60,367 bases of DNA from Candidatus Rokuibacteriota bacterium (GTDB lineage: Bacteria; Methylomirabilota; Methylomirabilia; Rokubacteriales; CSP1-6): assembly GCA_003220475.1 (NCBI GenBank), contig QHSO01000026.1, positions 1 to 60,367 on the forward strand. The letters are read 5' to 3'. Shown one piece after another: positions 1 to 8,572 of the stretch; position 1 is the stretch's first letter; the number at the start of each line of letters is the position of its first letter. A model generated the notes under the pieces. It worked only from the letters and a program-made list of their open reading frames with translations, did no database searches and was not told the DNA's origin. Made by a program: the position numbers and the translations under genes.

Positions 1-221
1 GAGGTGGCGTCGATCTCGAAGACCAGCGGTAGCAGTCCGGCCTGGGTGAGCAGTTGCGCCTCGCCCACGTAGAGGACGGGCCGGCCCAGGTCGGTCGAGC
101 CGTCGGTCTTGATCGGCGTCATGACGCGCAGGGTGCCCACGCGCCGGTCGGTGATGACGTCCTCGCGGTAGAGGTTCGTCGCGTCCATGCGGGGCTCGCC
201 GGTTCGAATGTCAGGCGTCAT
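1..221 (-). CDS. hypothetical protein, N-terminal part only (runs off the window)
   Basis: About 73 codons from an ATG at 221 read through to the window edge, so the C-terminus is missing. The visible peptide includes NLYREDVITDRRVGTLRVM and RPVLYVGEAQLLTQAG, with no signal peptide or membrane segment, so it looks cytoplasmic. I do not recognise a characterised family. The start is 4 nt after the uppP stop and is preceded by TAGGGA as a weak ribosome site, so it is probably translated from the uppP message. A second in-frame ATG at 188 has no ribosome site and is less likely. Confidence 0.6.
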   Translation of the reverse strand, partial: MTPDIRTGEPRMDATNLYREDVITDRRVGTLRVMTPIKTDGSTDLGRPVLYVGEAQLLTQAGLLPLVFEIDAT

Positions 222-225
222 GTCC

Positions 226-1044
226 CTAACGATACCAGACGGCCACAATCACCGCGGCGAGCACGAGGCGATAGATCACGAACGGGACGAGCGAGCGGCG
301 CTTGAGATAGTTCACGAGGAACCACACCGCGAACCAGCCGCTGAGGAACGACACGAGGATGGCGATGAGGATCGGGCCCGCGTCGCCGACGTGCTCGCCG
401 GTGCGCAGCAGGTGCAACGCCTCCTTCATCCCCGCGCCCGCCGTGATCGGGATACCGAGCAGAAACGCATAGCGCGCGGCCGTTGCGCGGTCGAGACCCG
501 TCAGCAAGCCCGTGGTGATCGTGATGCCGGAGCGCGACGTGCCCGGGATCAGCGCCAGAGCCTGCGCGAAGCCGACGGCGATGCCTTGTCCCCAGCCGAC
601 GTGTTCGAGCGGATCGTCGGGCCGATCGCCGGGATTGGAATGCGTGCGCCGCGGCGCGGGCGACGGGCGCGCCTGCCGGTCGGCCAGCAGCATCACGAGG
701 CCCCAGAACGCGGTGGTGGCGGCGATCAGCAGCGGCCAGCGCACGTGCGCCTCGATGTACTTGCCGAACAGCAGGCCCGCGACCGCACCGGGAATCGTCG
801 CGAGCACGATGATCACGGCCAGTCGGCGATCGAGCGCACCGCTGATGAGCTCGATGATCTCGGCGCGGAAGTAGGCCAGGAGCGCGGCCAGCGTACCGAG
901 ATGCAGTGCAGCGTCGACGGCGAGACCCTGGTCGGGCCAGCCGAAGACGCGTGGCACCAGGATGAGGTGCCCGGACGACGAGACGGGAAGGAACTCGGTC
1001 AGGCCCTGGACGAGCCCGAGCACGAGCGCCTGGGCGTAGCTCAC
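226..1044 (-). CDS. uppP: undecaprenyl-diphosphatase UppP (BacA family)
   Basis: Integral membrane enzyme that dephosphorylates undecaprenyl diphosphate to recycle the lipid carrier for peptidoglycan and other envelope polymers; overexpression of the family gives bacitracin resistance. At 272 aa it has the usual family length. The two signature loops are intact: GLTEFLPVSSSGH at residues 14-26 and PGTSRSG at 167-173, embedded in many hydrophobic segments. The insertion around residues 125-148 is polar and proline-rich. The gene overlaps the upstream SDR gene by 4 nt (start inside its stop), so the two are translationally coupled, and it is followed directly by a partial gene. Confidence 0.96.
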   Translation of the reverse strand: MSYAQALVLGLVQGLTEFLPVSSSGHLILVPRVFGWPDQGLAVDAALHLGTLAALLAYFRAEIIELISGALDRRLAVIIVLATIPGAVAGLLFGKYIEAHVRWPLLIAATTAFWGLVMLLADRQARPSPAPRRTHSNPGDRPDDPLEHVGWGQGIAVGFAQALALIPGTSRSGITITTGLLTGLDRATAARYAFLLGIPITAGAGMKEALHLLRTGEHVGDAGPILIAILVSFLSGWFAVWFLVNYLKRRSLVPFVIYRLVLAAVIVAVWYR

Positions 1045-1859
1045 CCGACGATTTCTTCGCCGCCGTCCACGCCGATCACGTTGCCGGTGATCCAGTACGT
1101 GTCCGGGTGCGACAGGACGACGATCGCCTTCGCCACGTCCTCGGGTATCGTGAGCCGCCCGCTGGGATTGCGCCGCCGCGCCTCCGCCATGATCTGTTCA
1201 TTGCCGGGGATCTTCTGCAGCGCCGGCGTGTTGGTGACGCCGGCCCGGATGGAGTTGGCGGTGATGCCCCGCGGGCCCAGCTCGGCGGCGAGCTGGCGGA
1301 TGTTGGACTCGAGCGCGGCCTTCGCCGCCGACACCGGACCGTAGTTCGGCAGCACGCGCGCGCCGCCCGACGACGTCATGGCGAAGACGCGTCCACCGCG
1401 CGTCATCAGGCCGCGGCCCACCAGCTCCTGCGTCCAGTACACGAGGCTGTGCGCCATCACGTCGAGCGTCATGTCCATCTGTGACTGCGTGACGGCGTCT
1501 TTGATCGGATCGGCGATGAACAGCTTCAGGGTCCCGAACGCGAGCGAGTGCAGCAGCACGCGCACGCGACCGGTCTCGCCGCGCTGCTCGAGGACCTTCT
1601 GCATCTCGGCCGTGACCTCCGCACGCTTCTCGGCGTCGGCCGCGTTGACGTTGAAGAAGCGCGCCTCGCGTCCCCGCGCGGCGATCTCGCCCGTGATGCG
1701 CTCGACGTTGCCGAGCGTGGCCTTGCGGTCGAGGTGGACACCGAAGATGTTCATGCCCGCGCGCGCGAGCGCGACGCTGACGGCCTCGCCGAAGCCCGAC
1801 GAGGCGCCGAGGACGAGGGCCCAACCGTCGAGACGGAGCGGAGTGACGTCGTCGGGCAC
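1041..1859 (-). CDS. SDR-family oxidoreductase resembling enoyl-ACP reductase (FabI type)
   Basis: NAD(P)H-dependent short-chain dehydrogenase of 272 aa. The nucleotide-binding turn GASSGFG is at 18-24. The catalytic tyrosine and lysine are spaced Y-x6-K (Y173, K180), the arrangement of FabI enoyl-ACP reductases rather than the Y-x3-K of ordinary SDRs, and the C-terminal stretch around TGNVIGVDGG is typical of these enzymes. A role in fatty-acid elongation or reduction of another enoyl thioester is inferred from that spacing; sequence alone does not separate a housekeeping FabI from a specialised paralogue. It is first of a short minus-strand unit with uppP. Confidence 0.85.
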   Translation of the reverse strand: MPDDVTPLRLDGWALVLGASSGFGEAVSVALARAGMNIFGVHLDRKATLGNVERITGEIAARGREARFFNVNAADAEKRAEVTAEMQKVLEQRGETGRVRVLLHSLAFGTLKLFIADPIKDAVTQSQMDMTLDVMAHSLVYWTQELVGRGLMTRGGRVFAMTSSGGARVLPNYGPVSAAKAALESNIRQLAAELGPRGITANSIRAGVTNTPALQKIPGNEQIMAEARRRNPSGRLTIPEDVAKAIVVLSHPDTYWITGNVIGVDGGEEIVG

Positions 1860-1909
1860 GGCGTCAAGTCTAGCATCGGCGTCGACGGCGTCGTAGAATT
1901 CGCCCCGCC

Positions 1910-2638
1910 ATGCCGAAGACGGCCGGCATCATTCTCATCGGCAACGAAATCCTCTCCGGCAAGATCGAGGACGCGAACGCCGCCTATCTCTGTCGCGAGC
2001 TGCGCGAGCTCGGCGTGGAGGTGCGCCGCATCACCGTCATCCCGGACGAGGTCTCGCTGATCGCCGAGGAAGTGGCCACCTTCAGCAAGGCTTTCGATCT
2101 CGTCTTCACCTCGGGCGGCGTCGGTCCCACGCACGACGACGTGACGATCGAGGGCGTCGCGCGCGCGATGGGCGTTGCCGTCGTTCGCCATCCCACGCTG
2201 GTCGGGCTGCTCGAGCGCTACTATCGCGACACGCTGACCGACGCCGCGCTGCGGATGGCCGAGATTCCCGAAGGCGCGGAGCTGATCACCGGCAACGGCC
2301 TGCGCTTCCCCAACATCGCCATGCGCAACGTATACGTGCTGCCCGGCGTGCCGGAGATCTTCCGACGCAAGTTCGACGCCATGCGCGAGCGCTTCCGCGA
2401 CGCGCCCATCCATCTCAAGAACGTCTTCGTGCGCATCGGTGAGGGGACGCTCGCCGAGTACCTCAACCGGCTGCTCGGCGATTTCCCGCTGCTCCTGATC
2501 GGCTCCTATCCCGAGCTGTCGAATCCCGAATACCAGGTCAAGGTCACGCTCGAGTCGCGCGACCGCGGCTACCTCGAGCAGGCGCTTGCGGATTTCCTCG
2601 GGCGGCTGCCGAACGACGCGGTCGTGAAGGTCAGCTGA
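1910..2638 (+). CDS. cinA: CinA N-terminal/MoaB-like molybdopterin-binding domain protein
   Basis: A 242-aa stand-alone copy of the MoaB/MogA-like domain found at the N-terminus of CinA (competence/damage-inducible protein A). The signature SGGVGPTHDD is at residues 68-77, preceded by the GNEILSGKIEDAN stretch at 11-23. The C-terminal nicotinamide-nucleotide amidase domain of full-length CinA is absent, as in many bacterial and archaeal single-domain homologues; the actual reaction (ADP-ribose or nucleotide pyrophosphatase has been shown for relatives) is not certain here. The gene is divergent from the SDR/uppP unit, with TAGAAT at about 1894-1899, 10 nt before the ATG, a possible -10 box. 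Confidence 0.88.
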   Translation: MPKTAGIILIGNEILSGKIEDANAAYLCRELRELGVEVRRITVIPDEVSLIAEEVATFSKAFDLVFTSGGVGPTHDDVTIEGVARAMGVAVVRHPTLVGLLERYYRDTLTDAALRMAEIPEGAELITGNGLRFPNIAMRNVYVLPGVPEIFRRKFDAMRERFRDAPIHLKNVFVRIGEGTLAEYLNRLLGDFPLLLIGSYPELSNPEYQVKVTLESRDRGYLEQALADFLGRLPNDAVVKVS

Positions 2639-2653
2639 CGGGAACGCCGCCCG

Positions 2654-4381
2654 GTGCGCGGGATCCCCCTCGGCGTGGCCCTCGTCGCCGCCGCACTCTA
2701 TCTTCTGCGCCTGGGCGGGGCGCCGTTCATCGATCCTCCCGAGGGTTTCCACGCCGAGATCGCGCGCGAGATGACGCGGGTGGGCGACTGGATCACGCCC
2801 CACGCCAACGGTGTGCGCTACTTCGACAAGCCGCCGGTCCTCTACTGGCTCATGGCCGGCTCGTTTTCCGTCGCCGGCGTCGGCGAAGCGACCGCGCGCG
2901 TGTGGTCGGCGCTCGCCGCCGTCGGCATCGCCGTCGTCACCGCGCGGCTCGGCTTCATCCTCGGCGGCGCGCGCATCGCGCTGCTCGCCGGCCTGATCGT
3001 GATCGCGAATCTCGGAATGTACCTGTACGGGCGGCTCGTAAAGCCCGACATGGTGTTCATGCTCTGCATCGTGCTCGCCTACGCGGGCTTCGCCGTCGCT
3101 TACAAGGGCGCCGGCCGTTGGGGGCTCGCCGTCTTCTACGCCAGCCTCGGCGCGGCCACGATGACGAAGGACATCCTCGGCGCGCTCGGGCCGCTCGCGG
3201 TCGTTGCGATCTTCCTGGTGCTCACGCGCGAGCGCCCGTTGGCGCCCTGGGCGCCGTGGTGGGGCGTGCTGCTGCTGCTGGCACTGACCGTGCCGTGGTA
3301 CGCCGCGGTGGAGGTGCGCAATCCGGGCTTCCTCTGGTACACGCTCGTGGACAATCACGTGCTCAATTTCACCCGGCACCGTGTGTTTCCCGACGAAGAC
3401 GTGCCGCTCGGAACGCTGCAGTTTCTCGGCGTGACGCTGCTGGCATTTCTGCCGTGGTCGCTGAGCGCGCCCTGGGCGATCGCGCGCGCGCTGCGCCGCC
3501 CATGGGAGGACGCCACCGCGCGACTCTGGGTTCTCATCGCGCTCTGGCCGCTCGTGGTCATCGGCTTCTTCGCGCTCGCGCCCTTCAAGCTGCCTCACTA
3601 CGGCCTACCCGCCTTTCCGGCGCTGGCGCTGCTCGTCGCGCGCGTGTGGGACGACTCGATCGAGGCGGCGCCCGCCTCGCTGCGACCGCGCGCGCTGATC
3701 GTGCCGATCCTCGTGATCTTTGCGCTCTTCGACATCGCGGCCATCCTCGCGGCCATGGATCGGCTGGCGTTGCCGCCGGGTGTGCTCGCCAACCTGGATC
3801 TCGCCACCCGCAATCTCGCCGCGCGCGGACGGGTCGGCGCGAGCGCGCCGATGGCGGCGTACGTGCCGGCGCTGCGCAGCTGCGCGCTGATCTTCACCGC
3901 CGGCACACTCGTGCTCGCATGGGCGGCGTGGCGCCGCCTCCCGGGCCTCGGGGCGTGGGCGGCGCTGGCCGTCACGCTGGCGTTTCTGCCGATGGCCGGG
4001 GACGGAATGGCGACCTTCGCGCGCACCCGCTCGGCGCGAACCGTCACCGAGGCGCTGGTGTTTCGCCTGCAGCCCGGGGATCAGGTCGTGCACGAGGGAC
4101 CGCTCGAGAACAGCGGGTCGCTGCTGCTGGCCCTGGACCGCCGGGTGACCGTCGTCAACGGACGGGAGTCGAATCTCGCCTTCGGCGCCACCTTTCCCGA
4201 GGCGCGCGACCTGTTCTGGGATGGCACGCGGCTCGCGCAGGAATGGCCCAAGCCGGGCCGGCGCTTCCTGGTCACCAGCATCACGCCCGAGCGGAGCGTG
4301 GTGCGCACACTGCCGGCCGATTCGTACCGGCTCGTCGTGCAGGGCGGGGGACGCTGGCTCTACACGAATGTTGAAAAGTGA
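2654..4381 (+). CDS. GT39/ArnT-like glycosyltransferase, polytopic membrane protein
   Basis: A 575-aa protein of the PMT/ArnT superfamily (GT-C fold), enzymes that transfer a sugar from a polyprenyl-phosphate donor to lipid or protein acceptors on the outer face of the membrane. The N-terminal loop after the first membrane segment holds the acidic PPEGFHAEIAREM motif that corresponds to the catalytic DE loop of ArnT-type proteins, followed by about ten hydrophobic segments and a soluble C-terminal part. The GTG start at 2654 is 15 nt after cinA. The next gene, a methyltransferase, starts within its last 14 nt, and a GT2 polyprenyl-sugar synthase-like gene follows, a combination that fits envelope glycan or lipid modification. 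Acceptor and sugar are unknown. Confidence 0.85.
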   Translation: MRGIPLGVALVAAALYLLRLGGAPFIDPPEGFHAEIAREMTRVGDWITPHANGVRYFDKPPVLYWLMAGSFSVAGVGEATARVWSALAAVGIAVVTARLGFILGGARIALLAGLIVIANLGMYLYGRLVKPDMVFMLCIVLAYAGFAVAYKGAGRWGLAVFYASLGAATMTKDILGALGPLAVVAIFLVLTRERPLAPWAPWWGVLLLLALTVPWYAAVEVRNPGFLWYTLVDNHVLNFTRHRVFPDEDVPLGTLQFLGVTLLAFLPWSLSAPWAIARALRRPWEDATARLWVLIALWPLVVIGFFALAPFKLPHYGLPAFPALALLVARVWDDSIEAAPASLRPRALIVPILVIFALFDIAAILAAMDRLALPPGVLANLDLATRNLAARGRVGASAPMAAYVPALRSCALIFTAGTLVLAWAAWRRLPGLGAWAALAVTLAFLPMAGDGMATFARTRSARTVTEALVFRLQPGDQVVHEGPLENSGSLLLALDRRVTVVNGRESNLAFGATFPEARDLFWDGTRLAQEWPKPGRRFLVTSITPERSVVRTLPADSYRLVVQGGGRWLYTNVEK

Positions 4382-5096
4382 GCGGGCGACGTCGGATGAT
4401 GACGGTGTGAGCCTCGCGTCACGCTACACGCTCAAGGGCGACCCCTACAGCAGCCACTCGGTCATCCTCGACTGGCTCGGCGAGGGACGCGGGCGCCGGC
4501 TGCTCGACGTGGGCGCCGCCGACGGGCTGCTCGCACGCCTGCTGACGGAGCGCGGCTGGAAGGTCACCGGCATCGAGGCCGATCCCATCGCTGCAAAGGC
4601 GGGAGCGGTGCACTGCGAGCGGATGATCGTTGCCGACCTCGACGCGGGTGTGCCGCGGCTCGACGGCGAGTTCGACGCGATCGTCTGCGCGGACGTGCTC
4701 GAGCACCTGCGCGATCCCGCGAGCGCGCTTGCGGCGCTGCGGCGGTCACTGGCCGCGAGCGGCGAGCTCGTCGTCTCGATCCCGAACGTGGCACACGTGT
4801 GGGTGCGGTTGTCGCTGCTGGCCGGCCGCTTCGACTACGCCGAGCGCGGCATCCTCGACCGCACGCACCTGCGCTTCTTCACGCGCCGCACGCTCGCGGC
4901 GCTGGTGGCCGAGGCAGGCCTGCGCGTGGCACGCATGACCTCCACGCCGGTACCGCTCTATCAGGTGGTGCCGCCGCGCTGGCACGGCCGCGCGCTGGCC
5001 GCCGTCCACGCGCTGAGCGCCGGCAGCGCCCGCCTGCTGCCGCGCCTGCTGGCCTACCAGTTCGTCGTCGGAGCCACCCGGAATGCGGAACGGTAG
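4368..5096 (+). CDS. class I SAM-dependent methyltransferase
   Basis: A 242-aa Rossmann-fold methyltransferase. The SAM-binding glycine motif LLDVGAADGLLA is near residue 45, the acidic motif II IEAD follows, and VCADVLEHL is the post-II motif typical of the Methyltransf_11/23 families. The ATG at 4368 overlaps the end of the glycosyltransferase gene by 14 nt; an in-frame GTG at 4407 is an alternative. The C-terminal part is hydrophobic enough to associate with membranes. Methylation of a lipid-linked or glycan product is inferred from the neighbours only. Confidence 0.85.
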   Translation: MLKSERATSDDDGVSLASRYTLKGDPYSSHSVILDWLGEGRGRRLLDVGAADGLLARLLTERGWKVTGIEADPIAAKAGAVHCERMIVADLDAGVPRLDGEFDAIVCADVLEHLRDPASALAALRRSLAASGELVVSIPNVAHVWVRLSLLAGRFDYAERGILDRTHLRFFTRRTLAALVAEAGLRVARMTSTPVPLYQVVPPRWHGRALAAVHALSAGSARLLPRLLAYQFVVGATRNAER

Positions 5097-5168
5097 ATCG
5101 GGCGTGTCGGAGCCACTCGCATCTATCTCAGGCCACCCACGGCCCAAGCCGATCTCGCGGCCGCTACA

Positions 5169-5951
5169 ATGACCGTCCAGTCCAGAAACCGCGCGCCAAA
5201 GATCGTCGTCGTGATGCCGGCCTACAACGCCGGCCGGACGCTGCGCATGACCTACGAGGAGCTCCCGAAGGACGCGGTCAACCTCGTGATCCTCGTGGAC
5301 GACGGCTCGACCGACACGACGCTCGAAGTCGCGCGGCAGCTCGGGCTCGAGATCTTCGTGCACAACCGCAACTACGGCTACGGCGCCAATCAGAAGACGT
5401 GCTACGCGGAGGCGCTGCGCGCCGGCGCCGACATCGTCGTCATGGTCCACCCCGACTATCAGTACGACCCCACGCTCGTCCCACAGATCGTCGAGCCGAT
5501 CACGCGCGGCGAGGCGGACGTCGTCCTCGGCTCGCGGCTCAAGGGCGGCTCGGCGCTCGCGCAGGGCATGCCGTGGTGGAAATTCGTCGCCAACCGGTTC
5601 CTCACGTGGGTCGAGAATCGTGCGTTCGGGCTGCGCCTGTCCGAATACCACACCGGCTACCGCGCGTTCCGTCGTGAGGTGCTGGAGACCGTCAACTTCC
5701 GCGCGAACGCCGACGGTTTCATCTTCGACCAGGAGATCGTCGCGCAGGTCGTGGCGGCCGGCTTTCGCATCGCGGAGATCGCGGTGCCCACGCGCTACTT
5801 TCCCGAGGCCTCCTCGGCGTCGTTCGTCGCCTCGAGCGTCTACGGCCTGCGGATCCTCGCGGTCGTGTTCTGGTATCTCGTCAACAAGTGGGGGCTGCGG
5901 CGCTCGCGCCGCTTCGACAGCCTGCCCGCCCGTTACACGCGCCTGAGCTGA
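5169..5951 (+). CDS. GT2-family glycosyltransferase (dolichyl/polyprenyl-phosphate sugar synthase-like)
   Basis: A 260-aa family-2 glycosyltransferase. It has the N-terminal VVVMPAYNAGRTL fold start, the donor-binding VDDGSTDTT, and MVHPDYQYDP in the place of the usual DADLQHDP acceptor-site acidic motif. These enzymes make polyprenyl-phosphate mannose or glucose at the inner leaflet, which GT39/ArnT-type enzymes such as the upstream gene then use as donors. A hydrophobic stretch near residues 220-240 may tether it to the membrane. The 72 nt before it hold no other gene. Donor specificity cannot be read from the sequence. Confidence 0.88.
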   Translation: MTVQSRNRAPKIVVVMPAYNAGRTLRMTYEELPKDAVNLVILVDDGSTDTTLEVARQLGLEIFVHNRNYGYGANQKTCYAEALRAGADIVVMVHPDYQYDPTLVPQIVEPITRGEADVVLGSRLKGGSALAQGMPWWKFVANRFLTWVENRAFGLRLSEYHTGYRAFRREVLETVNFRANADGFIFDQEIVAQVVAAGFRIAEIAVPTRYFPEASSASFVASSVYGLRILAVVFWYLVNKWGLRRSRRFDSLPARYTRLS

Positions 5952-6007
5952 GCGGGCGTGCGCGATGGCGGCTGGGCGCCTCCGCCGCTCGCCGCTGACT
6001 CACCGGT

Positions 6008-6406
6008 TCACTCGGATGCCGCGCGGCCGAGCACGTGCGAGGCGTGGTGGTGGACCATGCGCCAGGCATCGCCGTCGCGCTCGAACACGTTCGTCGCGAG
6101 GATCGACGTGACGCCGACGCGGCCGTCGGTCTCGGACAGGATGTTCTCCGTGCAGGTGACCCACGCCAGCTCGTGCGTCTCCATCACCCGCACGTCGGTG
6201 AGCGTGAATCGCATCTCCTGCGTGTTGGCGAAGATCGTCTCCCACGAGGCGTGCACCGCGTCCCAGCCAGTGAGCAGCGGCCAGCCGGGATGCACGCACT
6301 TGACGTGCTCGCCGTGCGCCCAGACCTCGTCCATCGCGTGCAGGTCGAGCGCCTCGAAGGCGCGATAGAAGCCCGCGTTCGCCTGCGTTATTGTATCGAC
6401 GGCCAT
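6008..6406 (-). CDS. SnoaL/NTF2-like family protein
   Basis: A 132-aa protein of the NTF2-like alpha+beta barrel superfamily. It opens with NAGFYRAFEALDLHAMDEVW and contains HPGWPLLTGWDAVHASW and a C-terminal WRMVHHHAS strand, the pattern of the SnoaL_3 group of small ligand-binding or ketosteroid-isomerase-like proteins. No substrate is evident. It is convergent with the GT2 gene and lies downstream of the Rieske gene on the same strand with a 64-nt gap. Confidence 0.8.
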   Translation of the reverse strand: MAVDTITQANAGFYRAFEALDLHAMDEVWAHGEHVKCVHPGWPLLTGWDAVHASWETIFANTQEMRFTLTDVRVMETHELAWVTCTENILSETDGRVGVTSILATNVFERDGDAWRMVHHHASHVLGRAASE

Positions 6407-6470
6407 GCGTGCGGCTCGGGCCGTGGGTGGCCCGTTCGAGATGCGTCGTGGCTCCGCTCCGCGTTCACTG

Positions 6471-6824
6471 CTATGCGCAGGTGACGATGAGAGTGTCGCC
6501 GTCGCGGCGCAGGGGCAGGCGCGTCAGCGAGTCGCCGGCGCACGGGCCCGCCGTGCAATAGCCCGTGGCCGCTTCGTAGAGCGCGCCGTGCGTGGAGCAG
6601 ATGAGCGTGCGGCCGTCCTCGGCGAAGAAGTCGTTCGGCCAGAGATCGAGCGGTGTGCCGACGTGCGGGCAGCGGTTGACGTACGCGTGGTACTCGCCGT
6701 CGTGGTTGACGACGAATCCTTCTACGCCGCGGCCGCGACACCCCAGCCGGAATTTCGTCGTCCGGCCGGGCGGCAGCGCGGCGGCGGATCCGCGCCACTC
6801 CGCCGGGACCGTCATGCGCCGCAT
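6471..6824 (-). CDS. Rieske [2Fe-2S] domain protein
   Basis: Small stand-alone Rieske protein, about 117 aa from the ATG at 6824 (GTG at 6836 and ATG at 6815 are alternatives in frame). Both halves of the cluster motif are present: C-P-H in NRCPHVGTPLDL and C-x2-H in ICSTHGALY, the His2/Cys2 ligand set of Rieske centres. Such proteins act as soluble electron carriers, often for oxygenases, but no oxygenase lies nearby. Its 5' end almost abuts the divergent ABC transporter gene, so the two share a very short promoter region. Confidence 0.87.
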   Translation of the reverse strand: MRRMTVPAEWRGSAAALPPGRTTKFRLGCRGRGVEGFVVNHDGEYHAYVNRCPHVGTPLDLWPNDFFAEDGRTLICSTHGALYEAATGYCTAGPCAGDSLTRLPLRRDGDTLIVTCA

Positions 6825-6826
6825 GT

Positions 6827-6838
6827 TACCATTCACTC
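6827..6838 (+). promoter_or_regulatory. TACCAT box, putative leaderless -10 element of the ABC gene
   Basis: TACCAT at 6827-6832 fits TAnnnT and lies 6 nt before the ATG at 6839. There is no Shine-Dalgarno sequence, so transcription would begin at or next to the start codon. The same arrangement recurs at several other genes in the window. Confidence 0.45.
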
Positions 6839-7792
6839 ATGTCGTCGCCCGCCGCGTCCCTCGCCATCGACGCGCGCGAGGTGGCGAAGACGTTCCGCTC
6901 CGGATGGTTTCGCCCCCGCACGACGGAAGCGCTGCGCGGCGTGACGCTCGAGGTCCCACGCGGCGCGATCGTCGGCCTGCTCGGGCCCAACGGCGCGGGG
7001 AAGACGACGTTTCTCTCCATTCTCGCCACGCTACTCATCCCCGATCGGGGCAGCGCGCGCGTGCTGGGATTGGACGTCGTGCGCGACTCGCTCGCGCTGC
7101 GACGGCGTCTCAACATGGCGAGCGGGCGGCCGTCGTTCCTCTGGAGCCTCCGGGTCGCGGAGATCGTGGCGTTCTACGGACGGCTCTACGGACTGTCGGG
7201 TTCGGTATTGCGCGCGCGCGTGGACCGGCTGATCGAGGAGTACGAGCTGACCCCGTACCGGCGGGTGCCCTACAGCGAGCTCTCCACCGGTCTGAAGCAG
7301 CGCGTGGCGCTGGCGAAGTCGCTCGTCAACGATCCCGAGCTGCTCTTCCTCGACGAGCCTACGCTCGGACTGGACCCCGACGTGTCGGTGCGCGTGCGTG
7401 CGCACATTGCGGCGCTGCGCCGCGAGCGTGGCATGACGATCGTGCTGACGACCCACTACATGCGCGAGGCCGAAGAGCTGTGCGACGACGTGGCCTTCAT
7501 CAAGGCCGGCCGGATCCTGGACGCCGGTACGCCCGACGAGCTCAAGCGCCGCATCGGGCTCGGCGACGTCATCGCGCTGCGTCTGGAGCCGACGGCGCCG
7601 GCGTGGCTCGCGACGGCCGCGGGCGTGCTGCGCTGCACGACGAACGATGGGTGGACGGAGTGCACGGTGGACGAAGCGGAAAAGCGGCTGCCCGACCTGC
7701 TCGGTCGGCTGCAGGCCGAGGGCGTGACGGTGCGCAACGTCCGCGTGCGCGAGCCCGAGCTCGAGGAGGTCTTCGTTGAGCTGGCGCGCTGA
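6839..7792 (+). CDS. ABC-2-type transporter ATP-binding protein
   Basis: A 317-aa ABC ATPase that would energise the permease encoded next. Walker A GPNGAGKTT is at 49-57, the signature LSTGLKQR at 148-155 and Walker B with LLFLDEPT at 168-175, followed by the H-loop in LTTHYMREAEEL. The order and the C-terminal extension of about 90 residues resemble the DrrA/NodI/CcmA group of exporters of drugs, lipids or polysaccharides. The start ATG has no ribosome site but a TAnnnT box 6 nt upstream. Confidence 0.93.
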   Translation: MSSPAASLAIDAREVAKTFRSGWFRPRTTEALRGVTLEVPRGAIVGLLGPNGAGKTTFLSILATLLIPDRGSARVLGLDVVRDSLALRRRLNMASGRPSFLWSLRVAEIVAFYGRLYGLSGSVLRARVDRLIEEYELTPYRRVPYSELSTGLKQRVALAKSLVNDPELLFLDEPTLGLDPDVSVRVRAHIAALRRERGMTIVLTTHYMREAEELCDDVAFIKAGRILDAGTPDELKRRIGLGDVIALRLEPTAPAWLATAAGVLRCTTNDGWTECTVDEAEKRLPDLLGRLQAEGVTVRNVRVREPELEEVFVELAR

Positions 7793-8570
7793 CGCGCTCG
7801 CGGTGTGGGCCGTGGTCGTACGCAACGCGCTGATGGCGTCGCGCAACGTCTTCTTCTTCTTCGAGCTGCTGTTCTGGCCGATCGTCGGCGTGCTGTCGAT
7901 CGGACTGATGACGAGGTTCCTCGGCCTCACCCCGGCGCAGACCTCGTTCGTGCTGATCGGCACCATCGCGCTCTCGGTCGTCAACGTCTGTCAGCTCGAG
8001 GTCGCCTACGCGGTGCTCATGGACGTGTGGGCGAAATCGATCAAGCACCAGTTCCTCGCGCCGATCGGGATCCGTCACCTGACCATCGGCTCCTGGCTCG
8101 TCGGCATGGTACGCGGTGTCGCGCTCTTCACGCTGCTGGCCGTCCTGGCCTGGTGGGCGTTCGGCTTTCGCGTGTTCGCGGCCGGCGGGGGCCCGGTGGC
8201 CGTGTTCCTGATCGGCTGCTTTCTCAACGCCTGGATCGTCGGCGTCTTCGTCTGCGCGCTCATCACGCTGTTCGGCAACCGCGCCGAGGCGTTCGCGTGG
8301 GCCAGCGTGAACCTGGTGCTGGTGCTCGCCGGTATCTACTATCCCGTGTCGGTGCTGCCCCCGCCGGCCGCCGCCATCGCGCGGGCGATCCCGCTCACGT
8401 ACTTCCTGGACGCGTACCGCGCGCACTTCGGCTTCACCTCGGAGTTCGCGGCGCCGATCGCGACCGGCCTCGGGCTGTCGGTCGTGTACGCGGCGCTCGC
8501 GCACCTGGCCTTCTACAGCTGCGTGCAGCGCGCGCGGCGCACCGGGCTTCTCCTCAAAATGTCGGAGTGA
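7776..8570 (+). CDS. ABC-2-type transporter permease
   Basis: A 264-aa membrane protein with about six hydrophobic segments in the ABC-2 permease pattern, including the IYYPVSVLPPPAAAIARAIP region that is conserved between the last membrane helices of this family. It pairs with the upstream ATPase to form an exporter (two permeases plus two ATPases). The start is a TTG at 7776, 17 nt inside the ATPase gene, and is fixed by a strong ribosome site GAGGAGGT at 7763-7770, five nt before the TTG. The substrate is unknown. Confidence 0.9.
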   Translation: MSWRADALAVWAVVVRNALMASRNVFFFFELLFWPIVGVLSIGLMTRFLGLTPAQTSFVLIGTIALSVVNVCQLEVAYAVLMDVWAKSIKHQFLAPIGIRHLTIGSWLVGMVRGVALFTLLAVLAWWAFGFRVFAAGGGPVAVFLIGCFLNAWIVGVFVCALITLFGNRAEAFAWASVNLVLVLAGIYYPVSVLPPPAAAIARAIPLTYFLDAYRAHFGFTSEFAAPIATGLGLSVVYAALAHLAFYSCVQRARRTGLLLKMSE

Positions 8571-8572
8571 TC

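Noticed and set aside
1751-3598. 615-codon open frame on the minus strand opposite cinA and the GT39 gene
   Set aside because: It is antisense to two clearly recognisable genes, and its composition (R, E, H, D, G-rich) is the usual shadow of GC-rich codons; no domain is seen.
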